Source: Thiofaba sp039822285 (GTDB lineage Bacteria; Pseudomonadota; Gammaproteobacteria; Halothiobacillales; Halothiobacillaceae). From it: DNA of 64,000 bases. Location: contig NZ_JBAJEY010000002.1 of NCBI RefSeq assembly GCF_039822285.1, forward strand, positions 372,001 to 436,000. Direction: 5' to 3'. Numbering within the stretch: position 1 is the first letter of the stretch; every line of letters begins with the position of its first letter. The position numbers and the translations under genes are program-made. The notes beneath the pieces were generated by a model. That model was not told where the DNA came from and ran no database searches. It was given only the letters and a program-made list of their open reading frames with translations. Below, in pieces: positions 51,235 through 59,397 of the stretch.

Positions 51235-52187
51235 ATCGCCCTCCGCTGCAGGCGCAGCTGCAGGAGCGTGCCCATCAGGATGATGGCGAACAGGACGAAG
51301 GCGATGGCGGCGGCAAAGCCCATGTTCCACCAGCGGAAGCCCTCCTGGTACATCAACAGCACCACCGAGAGCGTCGCGTTGGCCGGGCCCCCCTGGGTCA
51401 TCACATACGGTTCGGCAAACAGCTGCAGGTAGCCGATCATGGTCATCAGGGCCACGAACAGGAAGGTCGGGGCCAGCAGCGGCAGGGTGATGTGGACAAA
51501 CTGGGCCCAGGGACTCGCCCCATCGAGCCGCGCCGCCTCGTACAGCCGCTCCGGGATGGCCTGCAGCCCGGCAATGAAGATGATCATGTTGAAACCGAAA
51601 TTCTTCCACGCCGCCATCAGGATGATGGCGGGCATGGCCCAGGTCGGATCGCCCAGCCAGTCAATCGGGTCGATGCCGAAGAAGCCGAGGAGCTGGTTCA
51701 AAAGGCCGGCCTCCGGATGGTAGAGCGCGCGCCAGACCACCGCCACCGCGACCAGGGTGCTCACCACCGGGAGAAAATACACGGTGCGGAACAGCGTTTT
51801 ACAGCAGGTCAGCCTGGCATTCACAAGGAGTGCCGCGGCCAGGCTCAGGGCCACCGACAGCGGCCCGCCGAGCAGGACGAAGTAGAGCGTGTTGGCGAGC
51901 GCGGTCCAGAACAGCGGGTGGTCGAGCAGCTGGCGGTAGTTCGCCAGGCCCACCCAGCGCAGGGCGCTGGGATCGCCGATGGCGTAGATGTCGAAATCGG
52001 TGAAGGAGAGCAGCAGCGCGGCCAGGATGGGCAGGGCGAAGAACACCGCGATCAGCCCCAGCGCGGGGGCGAGGAACCAGAAGGCGGGCGGCAAAAGCCT
52101 GCCCCTCTCCCCCCGGGGGAGCGGGGCAGGGGCGAGGGGCGCGGGCGTTGCAGGCGCCTCTGATGTGGAAGCCTTGGGGTGGTGCAT
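51231..52187 (-). CDS. Carbohydrate ABC permease, MalF-type
   Basis: A 318-residue inner-membrane protein with six or more helices and the coupling motif LYEAARLDGASPWAQFVHIT near 210. The N-terminal 30 residues are Pro/Ala/Arg-rich and partly encoded by a GC-rich repeat (52099-52136). A second repeat upstream (52190-52229) supplies the AGAGGG ribosome site before ATG 52187. GTG 52193 is an alternative. Its natural upstream partner, the binding-protein gene, is now 2.7 kb away because of an insertion. Confidence 0.9.
   Translation of the reverse strand: MHHPKASTSEAPATPAPLAPAPLPRGERGRLLPPAFWFLAPALGLIAVFFALPILAALLLSFTDFDIYAIGDPSALRWVGLANYRQLLDHPLFWTALANTLYFVLLGGPLSVALSLAAALLVNARLTCCKTLFRTVYFLPVVSTLVAVAVVWRALYHPEAGLLNQLLGFFGIDPIDWLGDPTWAMPAIILMAAWKNFGFNMIIFIAGLQAIPERLYEAARLDGASPWAQFVHITLPLLAPTFLFVALMTMIGYLQLFAEPYVMTQGGPANATLSVVLLMYQEGFRWWNMGFAAAIAFVLFAIILMGTLLQLRLQRRAM
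52099..52136. repeat. GC-rich palindromic repeat inside the permease start
   Basis: CTGCCCCTCTCCCCCC and GGGGGAGCGGGGCAG form the arms. It encodes residues about 17-30 of the permease. Confidence 0.75.
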
Positions 52188-52189
52188 GT

Positions 52190-52229
52190 TCACCCTCTCC
52201 CTCTCCCCAGCCCTCTTCCCTCAAGGGCT
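52190..52229. repeat. Degenerate GC-rich repeat upstream of the permease
   Basis: CACCCTCTCCCTCTCCCC with a partial second arm TCCCTCAAGGG. It is probably decayed or cut at its outer side, where the inserted AT-rich segment begins. Confidence 0.6.
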
Positions 52230-52279
52230 ATCGTATGTACACATCTTCTGTACCATGTCCGCGAGCAAGTCGCCACCCT

Positions 52280-52592
52280 AAGGGCACCTCGAAAAACCGT
52301 CACGAGCGGGCGGAGTGCAAGGAACTCCGCAGCGAATCCCCAGCACATACTTGCGCACTCACAGCACGCGGCGCAACACGATCCACCTCAGCCCCCAAAG
52401 TCGCGAAGTCGATGTACTTCTCCATGTCCACCAAGGGATCGCCCGGGCGGTCAATCTTCTCCTTGCGAAGTTCGGCAGCAAACAGGTCGGCCTTGATAGT
52501 GCTGCGACAGTTCATAGGGTGGCGTAAATCAAGGACTGGAAGGCAGCATCGTGCCCCTCAGAAGCAAGATCGGGGTTGTTCGAGGCGCCCTT
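52280..52592. mobile_element. Internally deleted IS5-family element
   Basis: Terminal inverted repeats AAGGGCACCTCGAAAAACC (52280-52298) and GGTTGTTCGAGGCGCCCTT (52574-52592) differ at 2 of 19 positions when aligned. They bound 313 bases holding only the first part of an IS5-type transposase. No matching target duplication was seen. Too short to encode a working transposase, so any movement would need one supplied in trans. Confidence 0.8.
52300..52515 (-). pseudogene. IS5-family transposase, N-terminal remnant
   Basis: An open frame of 71 codons. Its first 45 residues, including KADLFAAELRKEKIDRPGDP and FATLGAEVDRVAPR, match the N-terminus of IS5-group transposases. After APR the similarity stops and the frame runs to the left terminal repeat. 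The DDE catalytic region is absent. The start lies 59 bases inside the right inverted repeat, as in intact IS5 elements. Confidence 0.78.
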
Positions 52593-52609
52593 CTTCTGTG
52601 AATTCTTAC

Positions 52610-53947
52610 TCAATAACCATCCCCATGAATAACCATGTCTCGGTCAAAAATCACAAAATCGTCGTCTTTGACTTTTTCTGAAATCCAATGAAAGACGGCT
52701 GTCGATCCATCTGTAAGCATTGCTCTTGGATGAAGGTGGAATCGCATATTGCGAATATGTTCGTTTTGAACAAGGCACTCACGATGATGGCCAATATCCG
52801 CATTATTATCGCCGTAAGTCTCGATGAGGATGCTTCGGATGTCATCAATTGTTGGAATGGACTCAAAAAGCACTGACAATCCCCACAACCCCACTGACCA
52901 GTATTCCTCTACGTGACCAACGTAAGCAGATGAATTCCATTCATCCTCTAGATAGCGAGGATCAGAAATTTGGTCATAATATGGGTGCTCTTCGCCCTCG
53001 GTAAGGTATTTTCTCCTGTTCTTCTCCGCTTTCCAGTTGAAGTCTTCTTTTCTTACATCTCGAACAACCGTAAGCTCCGATAGCATGCGCCCAAAAAGCA
53101 AGACTCCAACGTATTTGTGGTCAGAATGGTAACGATTTGGTTTTAGGTTTACTTTTCCGTTTAATTCCAGCATGGACTCTTTTAGTCCCTCTATGAGTGG
53201 TGCGTCGCTCAAGCACCTCGTCAGCTTTTCAAGGGCTTCATTCTGGCTGTATCGCTTTCCCGTCGACTTGTAAATCGACCCATAGAAATCCGAGAGGGTA
53301 AGCTTGCTTCTTCCGAGGGTGTTGGCGATGTTTTCTATTACTGAAAGAGCTGCGGGGCTTCTTTGGAAGCTCTCCATAATGTCGACTAGTTTTTTGCAAG
53401 TCTCCGAAAAAAAACCTTCGCATAAGGCGTGGATTTTTTTCTCAATCTTGTCAAGCTGGATCTCGTGTTCTTTGATCTCGCTGTGATTTCCTTCCATCTT
53501 GGCGTCTCTGATAGACTCCAAGATATACTTCCTGGTTTCCATTAATAAAGACGCTTCTCTGTCAACAGAGTAGCCAGTGTGTGTAATTTTATTTAACATC
53601 ACGGCCAAATCAATAAAAGGCTGGGTTAGTTGATCCGATTTTTCTTCTAAAAACAAGTATGCATCACGCCGCTCTTCCCTTTTGCTTATATCTAGAGCAA
53701 CTTTGGCAAGCACGATGGCAACAAACGATGCCGCTATCGATACTGGAACCCCCACCAACAAACCAAGGTAGTCTGATATGCCTGAAAGGTGGTTAATTGA
53801 AAAATCAGCGCCATTCGAGCCAAGAAGGCTTTTAATTCCTCCGATAATTCCTGTAGATCCCAAAAGAAATAATGCGCTGACGAGCAACAGAAGAAAAAAA
53901 CTGGTCGCCAGCAGCAGCCAGAAATCTTTGATTATATTTTTATTCAT
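52610..53947 (-). CDS. AT-rich orphan membrane protein, 445 residues
   Basis: I do not recognise this protein. Two membrane helices lie near residues 9-31 and 58-84. A charged helical region follows (about 88-200, coiled-coil-like with EIKEHEIQLDKIEKKI), then a mixed C-terminal domain of about 230 residues with GVLLFGRMLSEL near 285 and a His-rich stretch near 395-415. Composition is strikingly AT-rich compared with all neighbours, with AT-ending codons, so it is horizontally acquired. It lies between an IS5 remnant and other IS remnants and splits a sugar ABC operon. A palindrome TGTCT-GG-AGACA lies 19 bases upstream of its start. Confidence 0.8.
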   Translation of the reverse strand: MNKNIIKDFWLLLATSFFLLLLVSALFLLGSTGIIGGIKSLLGSNGADFSINHLSGISDYLGLLVGVPVSIAASFVAIVLAKVALDISKREERRDAYLFLEEKSDQLTQPFIDLAVMLNKITHTGYSVDREASLLMETRKYILESIRDAKMEGNHSEIKEHEIQLDKIEKKIHALCEGFFSETCKKLVDIMESFQRSPAALSVIENIANTLGRSKLTLSDFYGSIYKSTGKRYSQNEALEKLTRCLSDAPLIEGLKESMLELNGKVNLKPNRYHSDHKYVGVLLFGRMLSELTVVRDVRKEDFNWKAEKNRRKYLTEGEEHPYYDQISDPRYLEDEWNSSAYVGHVEEYWSVGLWGLSVLFESIPTIDDIRSILIETYGDNNADIGHHRECLVQNEHIRNMRFHLHPRAMLTDGSTAVFHWISEKVKDDDFVIFDRDMVIHGDGY

Positions 53948-53999
53948 GCTTGCACCAGCATTGTTTGTCTGGAGACAGAATATTTTTCATCAAACGAAC

Positions 54000-54640
54000 C
54001 GCTTTGGCGAGGCTTCCCGATGGGGCTCCCCAGGTGGCCAGAAGCCCAGTTTTTCGAGAGGCCAATTGTAATGCTCGACGATGTAATGGGCCAGTATTGT
54101 ACTGGTCCAGTACTTTTGGCACTCAGGATGGTCTTGGAGGAGCCATGGTACTGGAGCGAGGAGGCCCTGGCCGGGGTGGAGCATGACGGTGTTGTAAGCG
54201 ACGCACCACTCGGCAAGTTTTAGGTTGAAGGCGTGGATGGTGGTGAACAGCAGGTCCTCGTGCTCGTCCTCGAACGGCTCCTGCACGGTGCGGTTGAAGC
54301 GCTCGCCATCGGCGTTCATCGAAGGTCGAGGCGGGTAGATCCAAAAGCGTGTCAGGATATGGGGCATGGAAGTGCTTCTTGAACTCCGGGCCGTTGTCGG
54401 AGAGGACATAAAGCACACGAGGGGCGCTCATCGGCTGCTGGGGCTCCGAGAGGCGCCGCCAGGGCCGGGGCAGTCGCCTGGGTGGTCCTGCCCAGCAAGA
54501 CCACCGCAAAGCCAATGCGGGAGACTGGATCGAAGAGCGAGAGGATGTAGCGCCGCACACCATCGAGCACCCACAGTGTCCACTGCCCAAAGAGTCATCG
54601 GTGCGGCACGCAGGCCTTTGGGTTTGCGCACCTTCTTGAG
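54000..54640 (-). pseudogene. Broken IS481-like (DDE integrase-core) transposase
   Basis: The three catalytic blocks are visible in three different frames: WAVDTV (Asp at 54580), LSDNGPEFKKHF (Asp at 54398) and ERFNRTVQE (Glu at 54304). The tail is LAEWCVAYNTVMLHPGQGL. The distances 182 and 94 bases are not multiples of three, so at least two frameshifts separate them. The spacing otherwise suits a DD(35)E integrase core. No working protein can be made. Confidence 0.82.
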
Positions 54641-54869
54641 CGGTGAATCCGCGAAGAAATTGAGGTGCCGATAACGTTTGGTGAGTGTGTCGTGGACTGG
54701 GTGTTCCCCAGAGATGCCCACCACGTGCCAGGGCTCAGTGACACCCAAGGCAGCTTCGAACAGCTTGGCCTGCATGGCGTACAACCACTTCAACCGGACC
54801 CCTTGTGGGCCGTAAACTTGGGATAGGAAGCTGCTACCCACTCGAGATCCAAATAGAGCCTCCTCTGTC
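54641..54869 (-). pseudogene. Transposase N-terminal fragment, ISL3-like
   Basis: In the frame that leads into the WAVDTV block, residues such as KLFEAALGVTEPWHV and RYRHLNFF resemble the N-terminus of ISL3-type transposases, joined to the IS481-like part. This looks like one insertion sequence truncated by another. The fragment ends about 50 bases from the stop of the sugar-binding-protein gene. The assignment rests on short motifs. Confidence 0.5.
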
Positions 54870-54918
54870 ATTAAATCCTTATGATCTCGAGGAACTTGAC
54901 ACTGATCATGTCCTGTCG

Positions 54919-56238
54919 TCATGGTTGACGATGCTCCAGCAACCAGCGGCGTTTTTCCAGGAGTCGATCGGTTTCGGCATCGAGGGTGCGCAACGCCTCC
55001 TCCTCGCTCGTAAGCCCCCGCGCGGCGCGTTCCGCCTGGCGCATGACCAGGCTCGCGATGCGCTCCCACTCCGGGATGGCCGGAACGCCGCGCACATGGG
55101 CAAGCTGCTGCCAGAAGGCCTCCACCCGCGGGGCCGTGTGCAGCCCGCCCTGCGTCCAGGCACGGGTGCGCACCGGCAGATCCCCCGTCTCGCGGTAGAA
55201 GGCAAGCTGCTGCTCGGGTTCGAGGAGGAAGGCGATGAGCGCCCGTGCCGCCTCCGGGTGCCGGCTGTCCGCACGCAGGGCCAGGCTCGCCCCGCCGGCG
55301 ATGGATGCCCCAGGGTAGGGCGTGCCGTCCGGCACCGGCAGTGGTGCGGTGGCCCAGGCGCCTTGCAGCGCGTCGGGCAGGCGGCGCTCGAACTCACCGA
55401 GGTTCCACGGCCCGCTCACCAGAAAGGCGATGCGGCCGCGGGCGAAGGCCTGGTACACATTCCCGGCCGCGGCCTCACCTGCCACCTCGGCCAGGCCCTC
55501 GCGGAACAGGCGCAGGTAAAAGGCGAAGGCCGCGCGGAAGGCGGGAGCTCGGAAGTCGCCGTAGCGCCCCGCCTCGCGCAGCAGGTCGGCCTGTTGTTGC
55601 AGGCCCAGGGCGATGAGCGTCTGCCATTCGGTGAAGGGTAAGAGCAGGGGCGGGCGCCCGGTGATCGCCTTCACCCCGTGCAGGGCGGTGAGCCATTCAC
55701 TCCAGGTGCGCGGCGGATGGTCGAAGCCGGCCTGTGCCAGTAGGTCGGCGCGGTAGTACAACAGGCGGGTGTCCACGTACCAGGGCAGCCCCCACAGCCG
55801 CCCGTCGATCCGGTTGGCGGCGAGCACGCCGGGGAAGATGTCGGCCTCCGCCTCGGCCGGCAGGGTGCCGTCCAGCGGGGCGAGGGCCTTGAGGGCATGG
55901 AGCTCCGGCAGCCAGGTGTTGCCGAGCTGGAAGACGTCCGGCAGGGTGCCGCCGACGTGGGCGGTGAGCAGCTTCTCGTGCGCCGCGCTCCAGGGGATCT
56001 GCTGCACCCGCACGCGGATGCCGGGGTGGCGGCGCTCGAACTCCGGCAGCAGGGCCTGCACCCGCTCGCCCTCGCTGCCCATAGCCCAGAAGTCGAGGGT
56101 CGTCGTTTCGGCCTCGTGCGCGCTGCAGCCGGCCAGCAGCATGGGCAGGAGGCAGGCGAGCAGGAGGGCAGGGAGGCGTCGGTGAGACACGATGTGAGGC
56201 GGCCAGCAAGACATGCCGACAGCATTCACCCGCGCCAT
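54919..56238 (-). CDS. Carbohydrate ABC substrate-binding lipoprotein
   Basis: A 439-residue exported protein. A signal sequence ends in lipobox LLAGC. A two-lobed family 1 binding domain follows, with LDFWAMGSEGERVQALLPEFERR-type opening (TTLDFWAMGS), GGTLPDVFQLGN near 95 and a C-terminal lobe with AGGASLALRAD. Start is uncertain: ATG 56238 is used, but GTG 56190 just before the signal helix is possible. Same strand and type as the two permeases at 50.4-52.2 kb, so it was probably their operon leader before the insertion. Confidence 0.87.
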   Translation of the reverse strand: MARVNAVGMSCWPPHIVSHRRLPALLLACLLPMLLAGCSAHEAETTTLDFWAMGSEGERVQALLPEFERRHPGIRVRVQQIPWSAAHEKLLTAHVGGTLPDVFQLGNTWLPELHALKALAPLDGTLPAEAEADIFPGVLAANRIDGRLWGLPWYVDTRLLYYRADLLAQAGFDHPPRTWSEWLTALHGVKAITGRPPLLLPFTEWQTLIALGLQQQADLLREAGRYGDFRAPAFRAAFAFYLRLFREGLAEVAGEAAAGNVYQAFARGRIAFLVSGPWNLGEFERRLPDALQGAWATAPLPVPDGTPYPGASIAGGASLALRADSRHPEAARALIAFLLEPEQQLAFYRETGDLPVRTRAWTQGGLHTAPRVEAFWQQLAHVRGVPAIPEWERIASLVMRQAERAARGLTSEEEALRTLDAETDRLLEKRRWLLEHRQP

Positions 56239-56331
56239 GAACGCCGTCAAGCCTGGCCGCCCGGTTCCTTGGCAAGTCGGGGCTCAAGGTGCCATGCTTC
56301 CCGCATCCTGGTCTCACCCTGCCGGCCTGCC

Positions 56332-57060
56332 GTGTCCACCATCACCCTCGCCCTCCGTTCCGCCCTGTTTGCCGTCGGTTTCTGGGTCAGCCTGCTGATC
56401 TACCTGCCGATCCTGCCGGTGGTGCAGTTCCTGCCCATGCACCAGCGTTTCCTCATCCTGCGTGGCTGGAACTGGATGGCGGTGCACTGGCTGCGTCTCA
56501 CCTGTGGTGTGCGCTGGACGGTCGAGGGCACAGTGCCGGAGGGGGGGGGCGTGATCATCGCCAACCATCAGTCCACCTGGGAGACCCTGTTCCTGCCGCT
56601 GGTGGTGCGCGGACCGGTCTTCGTGCTCAAGCGCGAACTGCTGCGTGTACCGGTCTTCGGCTGGGGGCTGGCGCTGGCCCGCCCGATTGCCATCGACCGC
56701 GCGGCCGGGCGCGATGCGCTCAAGCAGATCCTGTCCCAGGGGCGCGAGCGCATTGCTGAGGGACGTTGGGTCGTCATTTTCCCGGAGGGGACGCGCACCG
56801 CGCCGGGCCGCATCGAGAAGTTCAAGCCGGGTGGGGCCATGCTCGCCACCCAGAACGGGGCGCGGGTGGTGCCGATCGCACACAACGCCGGTTGCGCCTG
56901 GCCGCGCAAGGGTTTCATCAAGCGCCCGATGACCATCACCTTCCGTATCGGCCCGGTGATCGAAACCGAGGGAAGGGGGGCGAGCGAGGTGAACGCCGAG
57001 GTCGAGGCGTGGGTGCGGGCCCAGTTGGCGACCATGCCCTGCCCGGACCAGGGCGCCTGA
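56332..57060 (+). CDS. plsC: 1-acyl-sn-glycerol-3-phosphate acyltransferase
   Basis: A 242-residue inner-membrane acyltransferase that makes phosphatidic acid. An N-terminal helix (about 8-32) precedes the acceptor motif NHQSTWET (the HX4E variant of HX4D) near 77 and the glycerophosphate-binding FPEGTR near 147. The GTG at 56332 is the chosen start, since no ATG with a suitable site precedes the membrane helix. It is divergent from the sugar-binding-protein gene and 41 bases before a kinase gene. Confidence 0.92.
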   Translation: MSTITLALRSALFAVGFWVSLLIYLPILPVVQFLPMHQRFLILRGWNWMAVHWLRLTCGVRWTVEGTVPEGGGVIIANHQSTWETLFLPLVVRGPVFVLKRELLRVPVFGWGLALARPIAIDRAAGRDALKQILSQGRERIAEGRWVVIFPEGTRTAPGRIEKFKPGGAMLATQNGARVVPIAHNAGCAWPRKGFIKRPMTITFRIGPVIETEGRGASEVNAEVEAWVRAQLATMPCPDQGA

Positions 57061-57101
57061 GGCCCCTGCGCCTGCGCAAGGGCATTTGTCGGAGGGGAAT
57101 C

Positions 57102-58073
57102 ATGACCGATTTGTCGGGAACACATCGGGGGTCGCCGTCAGGCGAACCCGCAGGGGGCCGACCAGGGATGGTCGGCGTCCACCTGTACGAGCAGATCGGC
57201 GAGCGGATCGGCGAGGCGACCGGCCAGCCCTTCCGGCCGCGCCATTCGTTCAGCCGGGGCGGCGGCTGCATCAGCGAGGGGATCGTGCTGGAGGAAGGGG
57301 CGCGGCGTTACTTCGTCAAGCTCAATGCTGCCGGCCGCCTGCCGATGTTCGCGGCCGAGGCGGAGGGCCTGCGCGAGCTGGCCTCCGCCCGCGCCCTGCG
57401 CGTGCCCGAGCCCATCGTTTACGGCGAGGCTGGTGGGCAGTCTTTCCTGGTCCTGGAGTACCTGAACCTGGAAGGCCCCGATCGCCCGGACCGGCTGGGT
57501 GAGGGGTTGGCGGCCCTGCACAGCCATGCCGCCGGGCAGTACGGCCTGGCGCGGGACAACTTCATCGGCACCAGCGTCCAGCACAATACCCCCTCGGGCG
57601 ACTGGCCCGGCTTCTGGATCCATTGCCGGCTGGAACCGCAGCTGGAGATGGCTGCACGCAGCGGGGCGGGCTGCGACCTGCTGGATCTCGGCGAGGCGCT
57701 GATGACCTGGCTGCCAGCCTTCTTCACCGACTACCGCCCCGTGCCCAGCCTGCTGCACGGCGACCTATGGGGGGGTAATTACGGTTACGTGTCGGACGGT
57801 GACGCCGGCGCGGGCGAGCCGGTGGTCTTCGACCCGGCCGTGTACTACGGCGACCGCGAGGCGGACATCGCCATGACCGAGCTGTTCGGCGGTTTCCCGC
57901 TGCGCTTCCGCCATGCCTACGAGGCGATCTGGCCACTCGATCCGGGCTACGGGGTGCGTCGCCAGCTCTACAACCTCTACCACGTGCTCAATCACTTCAA
58001 CCTGTTCGGGGGCGGCTACGCCGAGCAGGCGAACCGCATCATGCGCAGGCTGTTGAGCGAGGTGCGCGGATGA
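57102..58073 (+). CDS. Fructosamine kinase family protein
   Basis: A 323-residue cytosolic kinase that phosphorylates ketosamines (or a related small sugar amine) for protein deglycation. Key features are a lysine in RYFVKLNAAG near 70, the catalytic loop LLHGDLWGGNYGY near 222 and the metal-binding VVFDPAVYYGDREADIAM near 245. The first 25 residues are an extra Gly/Ser/Pro-rich stretch. The start is fixed by GGAGGGG 5 bases upstream of the ATG. It overlaps pgeF by 4 bases. Confidence 0.93.
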   Translation: MTDLSGTHRGSPSGEPAGGRPGMVGVHLYEQIGERIGEATGQPFRPRHSFSRGGGCISEGIVLEEGARRYFVKLNAAGRLPMFAAEAEGLRELASARALRVPEPIVYGEAGGQSFLVLEYLNLEGPDRPDRLGEGLAALHSHAAGQYGLARDNFIGTSVQHNTPSGDWPGFWIHCRLEPQLEMAARSGAGCDLLDLGEALMTWLPAFFTDYRPVPSLLHGDLWGGNYGYVSDGDAGAGEPVVFDPAVYYGDREADIAMTELFGGFPLRFRHAYEAIWPLDPGYGVRRQLYNLYHVLNHFNLFGGGYAEQANRIMRRLLSEVRG

Positions 58074-58801
58074 CCCTCCCCCTCATCATCCCCGACTGGG
58101 CCGTGCTGCCCGGGGTGCGCGCGGTGGTCACCACCCGCGTCGGCGGGGTCAGCCAGGCGCCTTTCGACACCTTCAACCTCGCCACCCACGTCGGCGACGA
58201 CCCCTGCGCGGTGGGGGAGAACCGCCGCCTGCTGCGCGAGGCGCTGAGCCTTCCGGCGGAACCCCTCTGGCTGGACCAGGTCCATGGCACGGCGGTGTGC
58301 GATGCCACGATGACCGGGGGCTGCTTCGACGCAGCCTTCGCCGACCGGCCCGGTGTGGTGCTGGCCGTGCTCACCGCCGACTGCCTGCCGGTGTTTTTCG
58401 CAAGCAGTGATGGGCGCGAGATCGGCGTGGCCCATGCCGGCTGGCGGGGGCTGGCGGCGGGGGTGCTGGAGGCCGTGCTGGACCGCTTCGCTGCCCCGCC
58501 CGGCGCGATCCGGGCCTGGCTCGGCCCCGCCATCGGACCTTCGGCCTTCGAGGTGGGGGAGGAGGTGCGGGCGGCCTTCCTCGCCCATGCGCCCGAGGCG
58601 GCGGCAGCCTTCGTGCCGACGCATCCCGGCCACTGGCTCGCCGACCTCTTCCTGCTCGCACGTCAGCGGCTGGCGGCGCGTGGGGTGCACGCCGTCACAG
58701 GCGGGGGGCTGTGCACGGTGAGCGACCCTGCGCGTTTCTACTCCTACCGGCGCGACGGTGTCACTGGACGCATGGCCAGCCTGATCTGGCGTGATTCATG
58801 A
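58070..58801 (+). CDS. pgeF: Peptidoglycan editing factor PgeF (laccase domain, YfiH)
   Basis: A 243-residue protein of the YfiH family that removes wrongly added L-Ser from peptidoglycan precursors and uses purine nucleosides in some homologues. Motifs are DQVHGTAVCDA near 70, VLTADCLPVFF near 104 and AHAGWRGLAAGVLEA near 123, including the conserved His, Cys and His metal ligands. The start is fixed by the ATGA overlap with the kinase gene. Confidence 0.93.
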   Translation: MTLPLIIPDWAVLPGVRAVVTTRVGGVSQAPFDTFNLATHVGDDPCAVGENRRLLREALSLPAEPLWLDQVHGTAVCDATMTGGCFDAAFADRPGVVLAVLTADCLPVFFASSDGREIGVAHAGWRGLAAGVLEAVLDRFAAPPGAIRAWLGPAIGPSAFEVGEEVRAAFLAHAPEAAAAFVPTHPGHWLADLFLLARQRLAARGVHAVTGGGLCTVSDPARFYSYRRDGVTGRMASLIWRDS

Positions 58802-58862
58802 ACATGCAACCCGTTTGTGTATGATCCGGGTGTTTAACGGTTTCTGATGGGAAAGATGGACG

Positions 58863-59396
58863 ATGACTGAGAACACGCAGAACGGCTGGAAACTGCTGAC
58901 CCTGGTCGGCCCCGACCGTGCCGGCATCGTCGCCGAGGTGTCCCGCGTGCTGTATGGCGCCGGGGCGGAGCTGGGCGAGGCCTCGATGATGCGCCTTGGG
59001 GGGGTGTTCACCATCATGCTGATGGTGCGCCTGCCGGAGAATGTCGCGGATCTCAAGGGCCTGCTGGAGTCCGTGCGCAACGAGTTCAAGCTGCGCGTGC
59101 ACGTGGATGAGGTCGGTGCCGGGCTGCACCGGCATGTCGATCCCGATGTGCGGATCACCGTGCACGGCGCCGACCGTGCCGGCATCGTCGCCGAGGTGAC
59201 CGGCGCCCTGGCGCGGGCCGGGCTCAACATCCTCGACCTGCGTTCCGACGTGGCCGGCAGCCGCGAGCAGCCCATCTACATCATGACCATCGAGGGGGTG
59301 GCCCAGCAGGGCTATGAGGCGCTGGAGAGCGCCCTGGCGGGCCTGCCCAAGGACATCCGCGTCACCTTGAGCCCAGTCGACATCGTCAGGGGTTGA
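58863..59396 (+). CDS. Two-ACT-domain regulator, GcvR-like
   Basis: A 177-residue cytosolic protein made of two ACT domains (about 8-85 and 95-175). Each begins with GPDRAGIVAEVSRVL or ADRAGIVAEVTGAL, the ligand-binding loop. GcvR-type proteins modulate the glycine-cleavage regulator GcvA, but no gcv genes are nearby, so the ligand and partner are open. It ends one base before def. Confidence 0.88.
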   Translation: MTENTQNGWKLLTLVGPDRAGIVAEVSRVLYGAGAELGEASMMRLGGVFTIMLMVRLPENVADLKGLLESVRNEFKLRVHVDEVGAGLHRHVDPDVRITVHGADRAGIVAEVTGALARAGLNILDLRSDVAGSREQPIYIMTIEGVAQQGYEALESALAGLPKDIRVTLSPVDIVRG

Positions 59397-59397
59397 G

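Noticed and set aside
54428..55069. A 213-codon minus-strand frame as one intact protein
   Set aside because: Its first 65 codons are an out-of-frame reading of the sugar-binding-protein gene, the middle is a transposase fragment, and the end is shifted out of the integrase frame.
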